From Chara braunii (lineage: Eukaryota > Streptophyta > Charophyceae > Charales > Characeae), in contig BFEA01000591.1 of the NCBI GenBank assembly GCA_003427395.1, positions 308,747-372,746 of the forward strand: DNA of 64,000 nt, in the 5' to 3' direction. Positions 22,856-33,782 of this stretch are shown one piece after another. How positions within the stretch are numbered: position 1 is the stretch's first letter; every line of letters begins with the position of its first letter. Below the pieces are notes generated by a model. It worked only from the letters and a program-made list of their open reading frames with translations, did no database searches and was not told the DNA's origin. Position numbers and translations under genes: made by a program.

Positions 22856-23329
22856 TGTGTTCTCCTAGTCCAATTCGGACCATGCATCGAAGGGCTTTTC
22901 AAGCCAAGGCTTAACGCTCATCCAAGGGTCCGTGTCGAAGTCTTCTTTACGAGCCCCAAGTATAGTTGTCTCCCGCCTTGAACCTCGCAGGTACCTTGCG
23001 CTAGCATTCGAAGGGAACGAGTAATCGAAGCGGTGAGCCATCGCAAACGTCCTACACACACAGACGATTGACGACCACAACAGGGAGCCATTGCTAAGGT
23101 CGAACGCGCTCACACACCGAGGAGCCATCGCAGTTACACACAACAACCAGGCATTGCGAATTCCCAAAACAGAAGGAGAAAACACACAGAACGACAAATT
23201 CCATCGGCGGCTATCCATCGTCGCGTTCCTCGAGACGAGGCCGATGACGGACAATCGACGAAGCTCAAACGGATGGCCAGAGGCTTTGGCTCTTGCCGGC
23301 GGTTGAGTTTGTAGAGCTTGTCTCGACGA

Positions 23330-24430
23330 CGGTCGGCTTGCCACCGTCGAGTCGTACTTGACAATGGCCAGCACGTCGTTGTCGAGTAGAACTCGACAGC
23401 GGGACAGTAGGGCATCGTCGAGCCGAAGTCGACAGCGGCCAGCATGGGGCCATCGAGTCCAACACATCCGCAGCGGCAAGTCATATGGCCATTGTCGAGT
23501 CGAACTCGACAACGGACAGTGGTCACTGAGTCTGACTCGACAACGGCCCCGGGCCTTTGTCGAGTTTGACTCGATGTCGGGTGTACGACTTGGTGCTGGT
23601 CCACCGTCGAGTTCGACTCGACGGCCTGGGTTCATCGTCGGGTCGGACTCGACAATGCTGAGACGAAATCGACGACGCCCTGGGGTCATCGTCGAGTCCG
23701 ACTCGACAGTGGCCGGAGGCTTCGGCGCTTCCCGACCGTCATGTTCGACTCGACGACTGATGGCGGCAGCCTGGCCATTGTCGAATCCTACTCGACGGTG
23801 ACCCCAGGCCGTCGTGGATTCCATCTCGACAATAACCCCTGTCCTTTGTCGATTCCGACTCGATAATGACCACAGGCCGTTGTCGAGTCCGAGTCGACGA
23901 CATCCCCGGGCCATTATCGAGTTTGATTCGACAATGACCAAAGGCCGTTGTCGAGTCCGGCACGACGACGACCCCGGGCCATTGCCGAGTTCGCTTCGAC
24001 ATTTACCACAGGCCATTGTCGAGTTCGACTTGACAATGGCCTGTGGTCATTGTCGAGTCCGACTCGACGACGACCCCGGGCCATTGTCGAGTTCGCTTCG
24101 AAAATGACCACAGGCCACTGTCGAGTTCAACTCGACAACGGCCTGTGGTCATTGTCGAGTCCGACTCGACGACGACCCCGGGTCGTTGTCGAGTTCGCTT
24201 CGACAATGACCACAGGCCATTGTCGAGTTCGACTGGATGATGACCACAGGATATCGAGTCCGACTCGACAATGACCCCGGGCCATTGTCGAGTTCGACTT
24301 GACGATGAACACAGGCCATTGTCGAGTTCGACGATGACCCCGACCCATTGTCGAGTCCGACTCGATGATGACCCCGGGCCATTGTCGAGTTCGACTCGAC
24401 AATGCCCCCGTCGAGTTCGACTCGACGGCG
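23330..24430. repeat. Inverted-repeat array 2 of element A (CATTGTCGAGT type)
   Basis: Near-perfect palindromes such as CATTGTCGAGT-TCG-ACTCGACAATG recur every 30-60 bases. They are separated by short GC-rich spacers ('gaccccgggcc', 'gaccacaggcc'). Arms of about 11 bases flank a three-base loop (TCG or CCG). The pattern keeps several frames open on both strands, giving long Arg/Ser-rich open frames that are not genes. Less regular copies begin at about 23320. Confidence 0.92.
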
Positions 24431-24800
24431 GCCTCTGCATGGGCGGAGATGCCACGTGGCAGCACGTGGCTGCTTCAAGGCGGTTTACCGTTCTCCCAGG
24501 CCTCCGCTGCTGCCTTCGATGCGGATGCTCGTCACTTCGCTCCGATGCTGCTCGAACCTCCGATGTGCGAGCGAGATCTCCGTTGCGTTCTGCGCGAGCC
24601 TCCGATGTGCGAGTCAGCGCTCCGCCGGCTTCGGACACTTGGCGAACCTCCGAAACGCTCCGTTGCTCTCGACGAACTTGCAGAAATAAGAGATGGTGGG
24701 CCCACACCACTATTTATACTTTCTGTGGAAGGCCTGCGGGCGAATGCGGCCTGCGGGGTGTGGGTTCGGGACCCGGTGCCTCGAGGGGATCAGTGCCGCG
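24431..24800. other. Spacer between arrays 2 and 3
   Basis: A short duplicated phrase ('gaacctccgatgtgcgag' and 'gagcctccgatgtgcgag') occurs at about 24554 and 24597. The region is GC-rich and looks like transcribed leader or promoter sequence. I see no gene. Confidence 0.4.
24710..24721 (-). promoter_or_regulatory. Possible TATA box (leftward)
   Basis: On the minus strand the sequence reads GTATAAATAGTGG, a good match to a plant TATA box. It would direct transcription leftward through array 2 toward the hypothetical gene at 22855, or further to the large gene as a long leader. No other promoter element was found, so this is tentative. Confidence 0.3.
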
Positions 24801-24812
24801 GGACCAACGTTT

Positions 24813-25015
24813 CGAATCCCGGGAAAATCTGGGCCATCGATCCGTCGGCTGAGGGCCAGGATCGGGTGCGGGGAAAACAGGTGCCGCGGTGAGAATCGTT
24901 GCCCAGCGGGCGACGATTCGAATCCCTGGAAAGTCTGGGCCGTCGATCCGTCGGCTGAGGGCCAGGATCGGGTGAGGGGAAAACTGGTGCCGCGGTGGGA
25001 GTTGATGCCAATGGG
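24813..25015 (+). repeat. 106-bp tandem duplication
   Basis: A unit starting 'cgaatccc(g/t)ggaaa' and containing 'ccgtcggctgagggccagga' is present twice, at 24813 and 24919, with few differences. Confidence 0.85.
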
Positions 25016-25374
25016 GGCGACGATTCGGCTGCCGGTGCCGTCCGAGACTGTTAAAACGGGCTCCGCATGAGGATCCAAGGGTCTTTTGCCTTGCGTCGCT
25101 CCCAGACAAAAGGCCAGTGCAGTGTCACCTTTGCGTCGACGTGAAAGACAACTGTGTTGCTCCGCCACGGCAGCTGCATTGCTGCTCCGATTCGTGCCTT
25201 CTTCGACCCAGGTGAGTTCGGAATCCTCGCCGCCCCCGCTCCCCCGCCAACCCCGTCTCCCCCCAATTCAAAGGCGCCGCCCCCTTCCCCCCCCCAATCT
25301 TGCCCATCCACTGCTGCTATTCGTCATTCGTGTTTTTTCAGGACGTCAACATAATTTCTCCCACAGTTTCACAG

Positions 25375-26510
25375 AGCCGTCCATCATCGAGTCCGACACG
25401 ACGACCATCGTGTTCGACACGATGACCGTCGTGTTCGACACGATGACGGTTGCGCGCGAGCATGTACGCCACGTGCTGAACATGACCCCACCATCGTGTT
25501 CAATCCGATGATGGTCGTTGTCATCGAGTCGAACACGACCACGGTGGCACCCCCCGACCTCACCGTCGTGTTCAACCCGATGACGGTCGCTGTCATCGTG
25601 TCGAGCATGACTGCAGTGGCACCCCGCAACCCCACGGTCGTGTTCAATACGGTGACGGTCGAGTGAGGGCATGTGCAGCACGTGCTGAACACGACCCCAC
25701 CATCGTGTTCAACCCGATGACGGCCGCTGTCACCGTGTCGAACACGACCGCGGTGGCACCCCTGACCTCACCGTCGTGTTCTACCCGATGACGATCGTTG
25801 TCATCGTGTCGTACATGACAGAGGTGGCTGCCCACAACCCAATAAGTTGTATCAATAAGTTATCGAGAATAAGTTACATATAAAATCAGTTATATTTATT
25901 TGTAGAGTTAGATTGATGTATATTTGTTCAATGCGGTGACGGTCGAGTGCGGGCATGTACCCACCGTCGTGTTCAACCCATTGACGGTCGCTGTCATCGT
26001 GTCGAACACGACCGTGGTGGCACCCCTCGACCCCGCCGTCATGCTCAACCTGTGACGGTAGCTGTCCTCGTGTCGAAAGCGACAGCATGTCGTCTTCAAT
26101 ACGATGACGCTCGAGCGCGGGTATGTACACCACGTGTTGAACACGACCGCGTCGTCGTGTTCAACACGATGACGGTCGTTGTCATCGTGTCGAATACGAC
26201 AGAGGTGGCACACCCGGACCTCGCCGTCGTGCTCGATGCGATGACGGTCACTCTCGTAGCTGCCGTGGCGGTGGTAATGTTCAACATGCGACGGTCGAAC
26301 GCAGACATTACCGCCACCAAAGCACCGTTGCGTTCAACAAGCAGGCGGTCGCTCATCGTCATCTTCAACACGACGGCAATGGACATGACCGCGCTGTAGT
26401 GAAAATACAGTGACGGTGGATCTCGCCATGTGTGCCTGTCGTGTTGTGCAATGCGATGATGCGCCGTCATGTTGGACACGACCGCGGCGGGAGATCATCG
26501 CGTTCAACAC
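25375..26510. repeat. Inverted-repeat array 3 of element A (CGTCGTGTTCGACACGATG type)
   Basis: This is a third array of small palindromes, here built on CGTCGTGTTCAACCCGATGA and its complement. It has 'ggtggcacccc' and 'gagcgcgggcatgtacacca' spacers and a larger period of about 150-200 bases. A non-repetitive A/T-rich insert lies at about 25845-25935. The TTCGA or TTCAA centre links it to arrays 1 and 2. It ends 270 bases before the transposase start. Confidence 0.88.
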
Positions 26511-26781
26511 GACAGCCAGTCATCGTGTCTCTCGTGCATCGCTTCTGTTGAAGACTGTACTTTTTCCCGCATTCACGGGCCTTACCTCGGTTGTGTGTGG
26601 CTAGCAGTGGCGGCGCTGAACCACATGTGTTGCACTCTACATATACCGCATGTGATCCATCTAGCTGCGGATTTGTTACTCATATGTATGTCTTGTGCCA
26701 GTGGTCCACTATTTTGTCACCGCAGAAACGTTTTAAATATCTTGTGGTGGGCATGCACCGCGGCAAGGTGCCAGCAGAACT
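26511..26781 (+). other. 5' flank of the transposase gene
   Basis: About 270 bases lie between array 3 and the transposase start. No TATA box is convincing ('acatataccgc' at 26639 is the nearest candidate). Confidence 0.35.
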
Positions 26782-29700
26782 TTGGAAAGCATGGACTGTG
26801 TGGCATCTAATATACAGTGTAGAGATGAGGTTCCTCCCCCGGACCTGCCAACGTTTTCGCAAGACGTTCAAATAACTCCAGAATCTCCTGATCATAAAAG
26901 GTCCCGGATGGCTACGTGTGAAGAAACCACATGCGAAAGTGCATCTCCAGCCTTGGGCGGGCCAGTGAAAACCTCTGATGCAGAAGGTTCGGAAGGTCAG
27001 GGTAGGGCCGCCTCCGGTGACAGGAACACATCCGATGTAGATCGTATCATGTGGGTGCCGAGAAGTTCGCTACGAGATCTCGAGGGCACAGACCTTCTGT
27101 TTGGCGAGAGTGATGAAGATGGTTCGGAATCTGGTGCTTCGATGTCATCTGACGCCAACAGTTCTCGAGACAAAATTGATCATCCACAACCTTGCGACGA
27201 TGATGGCACTGACCACTACTGTCGCAACGGTATGGAGAGTTCTGATGTCATCTCTGATTTTGATGACATTTTTCCAAAACGCTTGTCGTCGAAGAAGCGT
27301 CCTTATACTTTCCGTGTCAGAATGCCTCGTTCAAAGAAGATTCTGCAAAAAGTTCACAAAAAGCTCACAAAAAAAACACTAACGAGTGTGCGCGGACAAG
27401 TTTGTTGTAAACAAGATTGTTGCGCTCGCATGACCATGGAAGACATAAAAACTGTCCGGAGTGCATATTACTGTAAGGATCACAAAAGTAGAGATGCATG
27501 GTGGGTTGAAACGTTAAAGAGGTTCATCTTCGTGAAAGATGAGAAAGAGATTGTGCCACCTATTGTGGGGAAAAGAAAGGTGTGCATTAGTGCATGGTAT
27601 TTCACATTGGGTGTGTGCAGAAATACATTTTTGAAAAAGAGGGTCACCGTGACTTTGTCAAAAGGTTACATTATGCCGGAGCATGGCAGCACTGGACTCA
27701 GACGCACGTCTGCAACATATGCGACGATGTTCGGCAAACTAAGCTCCTTTGTGCGTGACAATGGAGATTCCATGCCCAATGACATGAGGATCAAAGATGG
27801 AGAATCACGAGTGGTTTTGAGATTGCCTGCTTCAATAGAAAAATTTCCCAAAATTAAATAATCATTCTATAATAAAATTGCATTCTAAATTTCAAATTTT
27901 CATTCCATCTTAAAAAAATTCATTCCACTTTAAAAAAAATTCGTATCACTTGAAAACTTTCCTTCCAAGAATGGGGTATCCCTTCTTATTTAAACTGCAT
28001 GCTAGAGATAGAATGAAAGTATGTATGAGCTCATGAAATATTTTAATTAGACCGTCATTCTAAGTAAGGATTTCCAGCCATAAATAGGTTAATCCAATCT
28101 AAATTAGAAGATATTTGTTGTAGTAGAATGAAAGTTTAATTAAAACATTTTATAAAATCGTCCTGACTTTCATTCCATCTTGAACAAATAGATGTAGTTG
28201 GAAGGGAAAGCTCATATTTAGACGGGAACTTATCAAATAAAACTGAAAATTTAAGAATTGGACGAACAATGAAATGATAATTTATAAATATGAAGGATTT
28301 TTTTTTTAATGGAATGTTTTCTCAACTTTCATTTCTCGTGGGAATTTTTGTGTTGTTGCTATAACAAGGTTGACATTTATAAGTTGTTGAAGTCACAATT
28401 TGACAACCTGGGTGTCCCTTCTGTTTCTCTCCAAGTTTTCTACAACATGTGGAGAACACACTTCTGGCATGTGAAATTCCATGAAGTTGATCAAAACTTT
28501 GCGAAATGCGAGAAGTGTGTTGAGTTCAAAGAATCTATCAATTCTGCGAAGTTCATACGTGTGCGTGATTATTTCGTTTCAGAACGCGACAAATACTTGG
28601 ACTTGCAGCTCCAACACCGTGCTGCTTATGAGGTGTGGAAGGATGAGTCGAAGAGATCAGGTTCCAACAGTTTATGCATCATTATTGACGGTATGGATCA
28701 AAGCAAGACGAGTATTCCATACTTCGGCGGAGAAAACAAGTCAAAAGCATTCGCGAATATTCCAATGATGAAAACAAATTTAACATTTATTATCGCACAC
28801 GGTCGTTCACCATCAGTGCATGTTCACACATGGTACCCTTGCTATCCACATGATTCCAATGCTGTGGTGTCATCCGTTATGAAAGTTCTGCGTGACATAC
28901 TAGCGACAAGCGACTTACCTCCTAAATTGAGGATACAAGCCGACAACTGCTGGAGAGAAAACAAAAACAAAGACATTTTACCTTTGGCCGCAGCTTTGGT
29001 GAAATTTGGCTTCTTCAAAGAAGTCGAATTCGGTTTTATGTTGGTAGGACATACACATACGGACGTTGATGCCACTTTCAGTCATTTCTCTCGCAAACTG
29101 AAAATGCATGATGCTTATACCATGCTCGACCTGTTCAAACTTGTTGCCAGTTCCCAAAACGAGCGTCCTTTGTGCACATTCATGGATGAAATTGCTGACT
29201 GGCGGGGAGCTGTTAAGCCCTTCCTGGTCAACAGACTGACCGGTCATACAAAACCACATTAATTTACGTTTTATATGGAGGATGACAATCCTGTGTTCCA
29301 GTGGAAAGAGTATTGCACTTCTCCGCATTGGTCTTCTCCGGTCTATTGCTTTAAACGAGATGAAAATAAAGCATATGCTAGACCCGAATGGCCATTCGAG
29401 CCTTCACCTGTTCCCCCGTCACCTGTTTGACCTATTACAGAAACATCACGTGGTCAACCCACTAAGGATAAGAATTCAGATTTCAAATCAGGAATTGAAG
29501 GCGTGAAGACGTTTGTTGGGTGGTTGGAAAACAAGCGCCACGAGTGGTTGGGAATGAAAGATGAGGTTAGCTTCTCAAAGGAGAGTGCTCTTTCACACTG
29601 GAAAACTTTCCTGGACACAATTGAGCAAAATTATGGGTCTGGCTTTGCGAAAACATCACTCAAGGCTGGCTTTTGGCCCTCGCGGAACAGAATTACGAAG

Positions 29701-30186
29701 GACGATGCTGAGGATATTGATATTGTCTTCCTCTTGCAGAGCAATGAGAATAAGAAGCCGTTGTTTGTTGGGCCAGCCAATGAGCATCCAAAAGCAGAGC
29801 TCGACCCGGTTGTGGTTGTCGAAAAGGGTCAATTTGTTCTCTTGCGTCCTTCGCAAGATGATATCGATCAGGGCGTTCCCGTGTGGATGGGTAGATTCAT
29901 TTCTAATATTGACAACGATAGGAAGTCGCTTGCTTTCAATCATGTTCTTATTGAATATTGGGTGCCACAACCTGTCGTTAAAAGTATTTCTCTGTAATAT
30001 GCAAATGCATGGAAGAAGATATCGAAGAAAGACAGCACAACAGCACAGCAGTGGCAGCACGTGAACTGTGTTTTGTGGAGCTGGTCATCAAGGATGTTGC
30101 ATTTGGAAAACGGAGTGCACATTCCCAAATCGGTCAGAGAGAAAGCCTTGGCATGTCTTTCACTTCCAGATGATGAAGACCAATAG
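26782..30186 (+). pseudogene. DUF7869-type transposase of element A, broken by a MITE and three stops
   Basis: One frame runs from ATG 26782 to TAG 30184-30186, about 960 codons once the 523-bp MITE and one target copy are set aside. The N-terminus is acidic and is followed by a basic stretch (FRVRMPRSKKILQKVHKKL). A cysteine-rich segment (VCCKQDCCARM, YYCKDH, then GVCRNTF) probably binds zinc. The core carries the DUF7869 signature: IIDGMDQSKT at about 28684, QADNCWRENKN at about 28936 and GHTHTDVDATFS at about 29047. It supplies acidic residues plausible for an RNase H-like (DDE/D) catalytic site; that role is inferred. TAA 29260, TGA 29428 and TAA 29995 interrupt the frame without any shift. 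DUF7869 proteins occur in mobile elements of algae and invertebrates. This copy is inactive. Confidence 0.75.
27833..28355. mobile_element. 523-bp MITE inserted in the transposase reading frame (copy 1)
   Basis: The ends are CAATAGAAAAATTTCCCA and, inverted, CAACACAAAAATTCCCA, flanked by TT on both sides (27831-27832 and 28356-28357). Removing the element with one TT joins the 5' and 3' transposase frames without a shift. The A/T-rich interior has no coding capacity. An inverted second copy at 37798-38317 is alike over its full length, by eye about 85-90%. Confidence 0.85.
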
Positions 30187-30319
30187 GATAAGTCGCTGAG
30201 AAGACCTCATTTCGTGCGTGTTGGTGTACCATTTACTTGTCATTGAGCTTCCATTCATATATAGTTAAACTATATATCATTGGCTTGCCTTTTACGGCTT
30301 CTGTATTTCATGTGTTGCA

Positions 30320-30837
30320 GAATGGTTCATTCAACGACTCGATGGCCGCCAAGCAATATGGTGTGGGGCAGAAATGTATGGCATGATATGCGGTCTATCT
30401 TTTTCACACCTGAAGTGGTTTTCGAGGGTGCAGTACTCAGTGTCAGAGGTGTGGATGTCGCACCGGATTGCTGGGAGCATTATCCTCGACAATGTTTGTA
30501 TATTTATGGTCGTAGGTGTTGTGGAACAAAAGAATATCCGCGAGAAGTGCTCGCACCGTATTCAAAATTGTACTATTCAGCATTGAAGTTCTACCATAAC
30601 GACTTCAAGGTGATGACCTTGTACTGTGCAGCGTCAAGTATCAAAGGGCGCTGCAAACTTTCTTTTCTTATTCATAACGATCATTCTACAAGTGCAAACA
30701 TATCCAATGCACATGACATCGACGGACGAAGACGGGAAGCATTTGGAAGGAGGATCATGAACCAACCGTCGCTTAAAGCACTCGTGGATGGGCTCGTTGA
30801 CACATCGATTACATATTTACGAAGTCTTCTGTTGTGA
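30320..30837 (+). CDS. Unknown gene or 3' exon in the right arm of element A
   Basis: A clear acceptor (ttcatgtgttgcag) ends at 30319. An ATG at 30322 then opens 172 codons to TGA at 30835-30837, and coding-like sequence continues in the same frame to TGA at 30919-30921. Recognisable features are few: VVFEGAVLSVRGVDVAPDCW, YPREVLAPYSKLYYSALKFY and KALVDGLVDTSITYLRSLLL. It may be a small gene with an untranslated first exon or a second exon of the transposase transcript. I recognise no family. The internal TGA suggests it is also decaying. Confidence 0.45.
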
Positions 30838-30921
30838 GAGTATGAAGTCATAGAAACTTACGTAGAGTACAAGGATCCCACGTTCGATGGGCACAATGAG
30901 ACGAGCATTGTAGAAGATTGA

Positions 30922-31483
30922 ACAATTCACATGAGGAAAGCGTGAAATTTATCACGCAGATCGTGTTAATATGTCCATTACGTACTTAGATCTGATTCAA
31001 GTAGCCTTAGAATATCGTTTTGAAGTGTTATCTAGCAGTGCCTAGAAGTTGATTTCAATTATAGTCAACTTTGACGAAGATTTTGACAATGTGTAATTTT
31101 AAGAGTTCATAGAGTCTGACGCACCATTGAGCTGATGTAAATGGCACTGCTTTGCTTTTAACATAATTGCCAATGGACTTTTGCATTAAATTTTTCTTCC
31201 ACGGTCTTTATATGAAGGGTGTTCTTATAGTTTGAAGCAACTTAAGGTCTATGACTTGGATTTTGGAGAGCTGCTCTTTGTTTGAATGTGTCAAAGGTTT
31301 TACAAATTTCGCAATTCTTTCCTTTGCATACGATGTCATTTTTTTTCATTTATATTCTAATCATTTGGACAGTTTTCTGCACCATTTTTACATTGTACCG
31401 GAATATTTAAATCCTATTTTTTTTGTTTTACAATTTACCTTTTATTCGGTTACTTCGTTAATTTCATTATGTTCACTTTTTAC
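30922..31483. other. Noncoding right end of element A
   Basis: This is A/T-rich sequence between the last gene and the right terminal repeat, with no gene seen. No counterpart of the left-end 16-bp tandem array is present. Confidence 0.6.
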
Positions 31484-31514
31484 AAAACAGTTTATTTTTA
31501 ACGAAAACGCCGTT
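31484..31514 (-). repeat. Element A right terminal inverted repeat
   Basis: Reading inward on the minus strand, it starts AACGGCGTTTTCGTTA and matches the left terminus at 13069-13100. ACAT follows immediately outside at 31515-31518. Confidence 0.85.
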
Positions 31515-31649
31515 ACATGCATAGTTTCGTAGATGAAAATAGATGTGTTTTGCCAAAGGTGGCGTTTACACTGCACCATTTTTTTTCTTTTTCTTTTCTG
31601 GTACTGCTTAAGAAGGACGGGAAAAAAAAAAGATTTGATAGAAAATAGA

Positions 31650-31735
31650 AACATCCCTAAAATGAACCCACGACCTCTTGAATTTCATTTATTCTCTCAA
31701 CTAACTGAGTTAGCCCGCTTTTCCGCGCCGTGCCA
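31650..31735 (-). repeat. tRNA-derived SINE-like fragment
   Basis: On the minus strand GCTAACTCAGTTAGTTGAGAG resembles a polymerase III A box, and GGTCGTGGGTTCATTTT, about 40 bases on, resembles a B box. The acceptor stem does not pair and there is no CCA, so this is not a functional tRNA gene. It lies just outside the right end of element A. Confidence 0.5.
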
Positions 31736-31764
31736 CGGGACGCGCTTCGGATTCACCAGGAGAG

Positions 31765-32095
31765 AATCTACGTTACCGAACGTACACGTACAGGGCCTTT
31801 CCGTACGAAACGTACAATAATATCTGTACGGGAACGTGTACGCCCTCGTACGACCCGTACGGAAAAAAAAAAAAAAAAAAAAAAAGTTGATCCAAAAAAT
31901 CCGAAAACAATAATTGTGATGTAAAATCCCAAGACAAGTAACATTTGCCTGAGCATCATCTTCAGATTCTTATTAGAATTGGAGAAAAAAAAATAAAAAC
32001 AGTAAAAAAAATTAAAAAAAAGGCGTACGGGCCTTGAGTACAAGTACCGTACAATAAATTAGTACAACTTGTACTCGTACGGGGGTGAGTACGAA
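31765..32095. repeat. Pair of CGTACG-rich segments around A-rich sequence
   Basis: Two stretches (31765-31865 and 32025-32095) are dense in CGTAC and GTACG palindromes and are roughly inverted relative to each other. Between them lie an A tract (31862-31885) and other A/T-rich sequence. This may be a ~330-bp foldback element with palindromic ends, similar in style to the one at 42557. Confidence 0.5.
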
Positions 32096-33197
32096 TCACA
32101 ACGTAGGGAGAGATTAATTGCTTGAACTTCTTGACTGGTGTGGAAGCAATGTATGCCCTTTTCCAGCTTGTGACAGGTGTTAAAGAGTCAGGGTATGATG
32201 GTTTTACCATAGAGCACAGGTAAACCTATAATTGTCTCTGGAACCAAAAGTACGCTTAGACAATAAGATAGGTAGTGTAAAGCACATGAGTAAAGAATAC
32301 AACTATGTTGACTAAAACGTTAAACCACCACTACCTCCGATCCTGTTTTTGTCGAGCCTGATTTTGACTGCGCACCAAGTTTTGCTCAACCAGGGCAGTT
32401 TCGTCCAAGAAACAAGGGAAAAAAGAAAAAAAAAACTTTACTGACGCCACAATAACCACCAGATTCATTCTTTGAGGTGCTCATGTGATTGTGCCCTTAG
32501 TGAGGGCGTTATAATGTGATTGAGGGCGGATACAGGATGCTACATTATTTAGAAGTTATGTCTCACCCGTGAAATATGCCCAGTCTGGCTGGCAGGACAC
32601 TATAACGATATGAAACCATAAAAAAAAATAAAAAAATTGTAGCCCCGCATAGTGGACAAATACATTCCTCAAAGCACAGGTGTTACGTGTCACCCTCGTG
32701 AGGGTCTTCCCCGACATCCCCCGATTCAAAACACTATGTTTTTTTTTTTTCTCATTTTTATTTTGTTATCCTCCAACCCTGCACCGAACCCCGTGTTTTA
32801 AGGAGTAGGCTTCTAAATTGACATTGTAAGTTTATGTAAAAGGGAGTAGTGGTTTACCAAAAAAAAAAAAAAAACCATCCCTAAAGCCATGATAGTTGTA
32901 ACTTATATTTTATGGACTGCTAGTATGAACACGTATCTCAAAAGGACGTATGGAAAAAAAAAAAAAAAAAAAAAAAAAGACGTATGTCGAAAACATTAAA
33001 AAAAAAAAAAAAACCTTACGTCATGAAAGTTATGAGATACACGGTGCTCCAATGCTAGTATGTGTAGAGGACGTTGTGCCCGGTCAGATACATGACACTT
33101 TTCACTAAAGATACGTCTTCGAAACAAAAGAGATATGTAGAAAACAACGGGCTAATTACTAGTAATTAGTTTATTGATTGGGTGAGAGAAGGGCGCA

Positions 33198-33199
<2 letters not shown>
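32096..33199. other. Intergenic, no gene; includes an inverse dispersed-repeat copy and A tracts
   Basis: At 32560-32700 there is an inverse, diverged copy of the repeat found at 3885-4015. Long A tracts at 32859-32874, 32955-32978 and 32998-33013 suggest old poly(A)-ended insertions. No coding sequence is seen. Confidence 0.55.
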
Positions 33200-33256
<57 letters not shown>

Positions 33257-33280
33257 ATATATATATATATTTTTTTTCTT
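33200..33280. repeat. (GA)n and (TA)n compound microsatellite
   Basis: A GA run of about 50 bases is followed by an alternating TA run and a T tract. Confidence 0.9.
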
Positions 33281-33621
33281 ATCCTGGAGCATTTCTTGAT
33301 TTATGTGTTCTCTGTATCATTCAAATATGTGTGTGATCCTTCGACAGGGGTCATGGGAGTAGGGTGTTGCACGAACTCGAGATGGGTTCGTAAAAAATGT
33401 GAAAGGAGGGGAAGGATGAAGAAGTGAGAAAGAAGAGGGAAAGGAGGGGAAGGATGACAAAGTGGAAAGAGAGAGAACTTTGGAGGGAACCAGATACTAG
33501 ACAGTTTGATTACTCTTTCGCCTCTATACCCACGTATAACAAACGATTTACACGATTTATTTTAATTTAAGTTTTTTAGTTAAAATAAGAGGGTAATTCT
33601 GATGCGCACAACCAATTCAAT

Positions 33622-33782
33622 TACCTGTCAAATCTGGACAGAACAACCTTTCAGGCATTTGTTTAATCCGTATAGTATTATGGCGAACCCATAGCAGCCA
33701 GCCCGAGTTCAAACCTACAACGCGGGAACATGCAGCTGTTGCACCCAACTTGCGGGTGGGCGATACCGGCCAAGGGTCATGC
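33622..33782 (+). repeat. Second copy of the 9212-type dispersed repeat
   Basis: It shares 'attacctgtcaaatctggac', 'cctttcaggc', 'gggaacatgcag', 'gttgcaccca' and 'gcgataccggccaagggtca' with 9212-9485, but lacks the 81-bp internal duplication. Confidence 0.75.

Larger units (their letters stand above)
13065..31518. mobile_element. Element A: 18.4-kb DNA transposon with DUF7869-type transposase
   Basis: The unit 13069-31514 is bounded by inverted repeats that begin AACGG[T/C]GTTTTCGTTA, and is flanked by ACAT at 13065-13068 and 31515-31518. Inside, the left arm is transcribed leftward (large ParB-like/methyltransferase-like gene and Ulp1 exon). The right arm is transcribed rightward (transposase and one more gene). 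Three inverted-repeat arrays fill the centre. Every long gene is broken by stop codons, and a MITE sits in the transposase, so this copy cannot encode its own transposase. A 4-bp duplication and these termini do not match any superfamily I can name with confidence. The DUF7869 assignment rests on motifs described under the transposase. Confidence 0.8.

Noticed and set aside
22865-24710. Long Arg/Ser-rich open frames on both strands (for example 383 and 235 codons)
   Set aside because: They are produced by the inverted-repeat array 2, whose units contain no stop codons in several frames. The translations simply repeat the unit.
25346-26479. Open frames over array 3
   Set aside because: Same reason: repeat-derived, open on both strands, no domain.
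21016-26510. CRISPR-like repeat-spacer pattern
   Set aside because: Units are degenerate palindromes without constant-length unique spacers, and the context is eukaryotic with no cas genes.
14714-30186. Ulvophycean-type genetic code (TAA/TAG read as Gln) to explain the internal stops
   Set aside because: TGA also occurs in frame, normal terminators include TAG, and stops are seen in unrelated decayed elements, so pseudogene decay is simpler.
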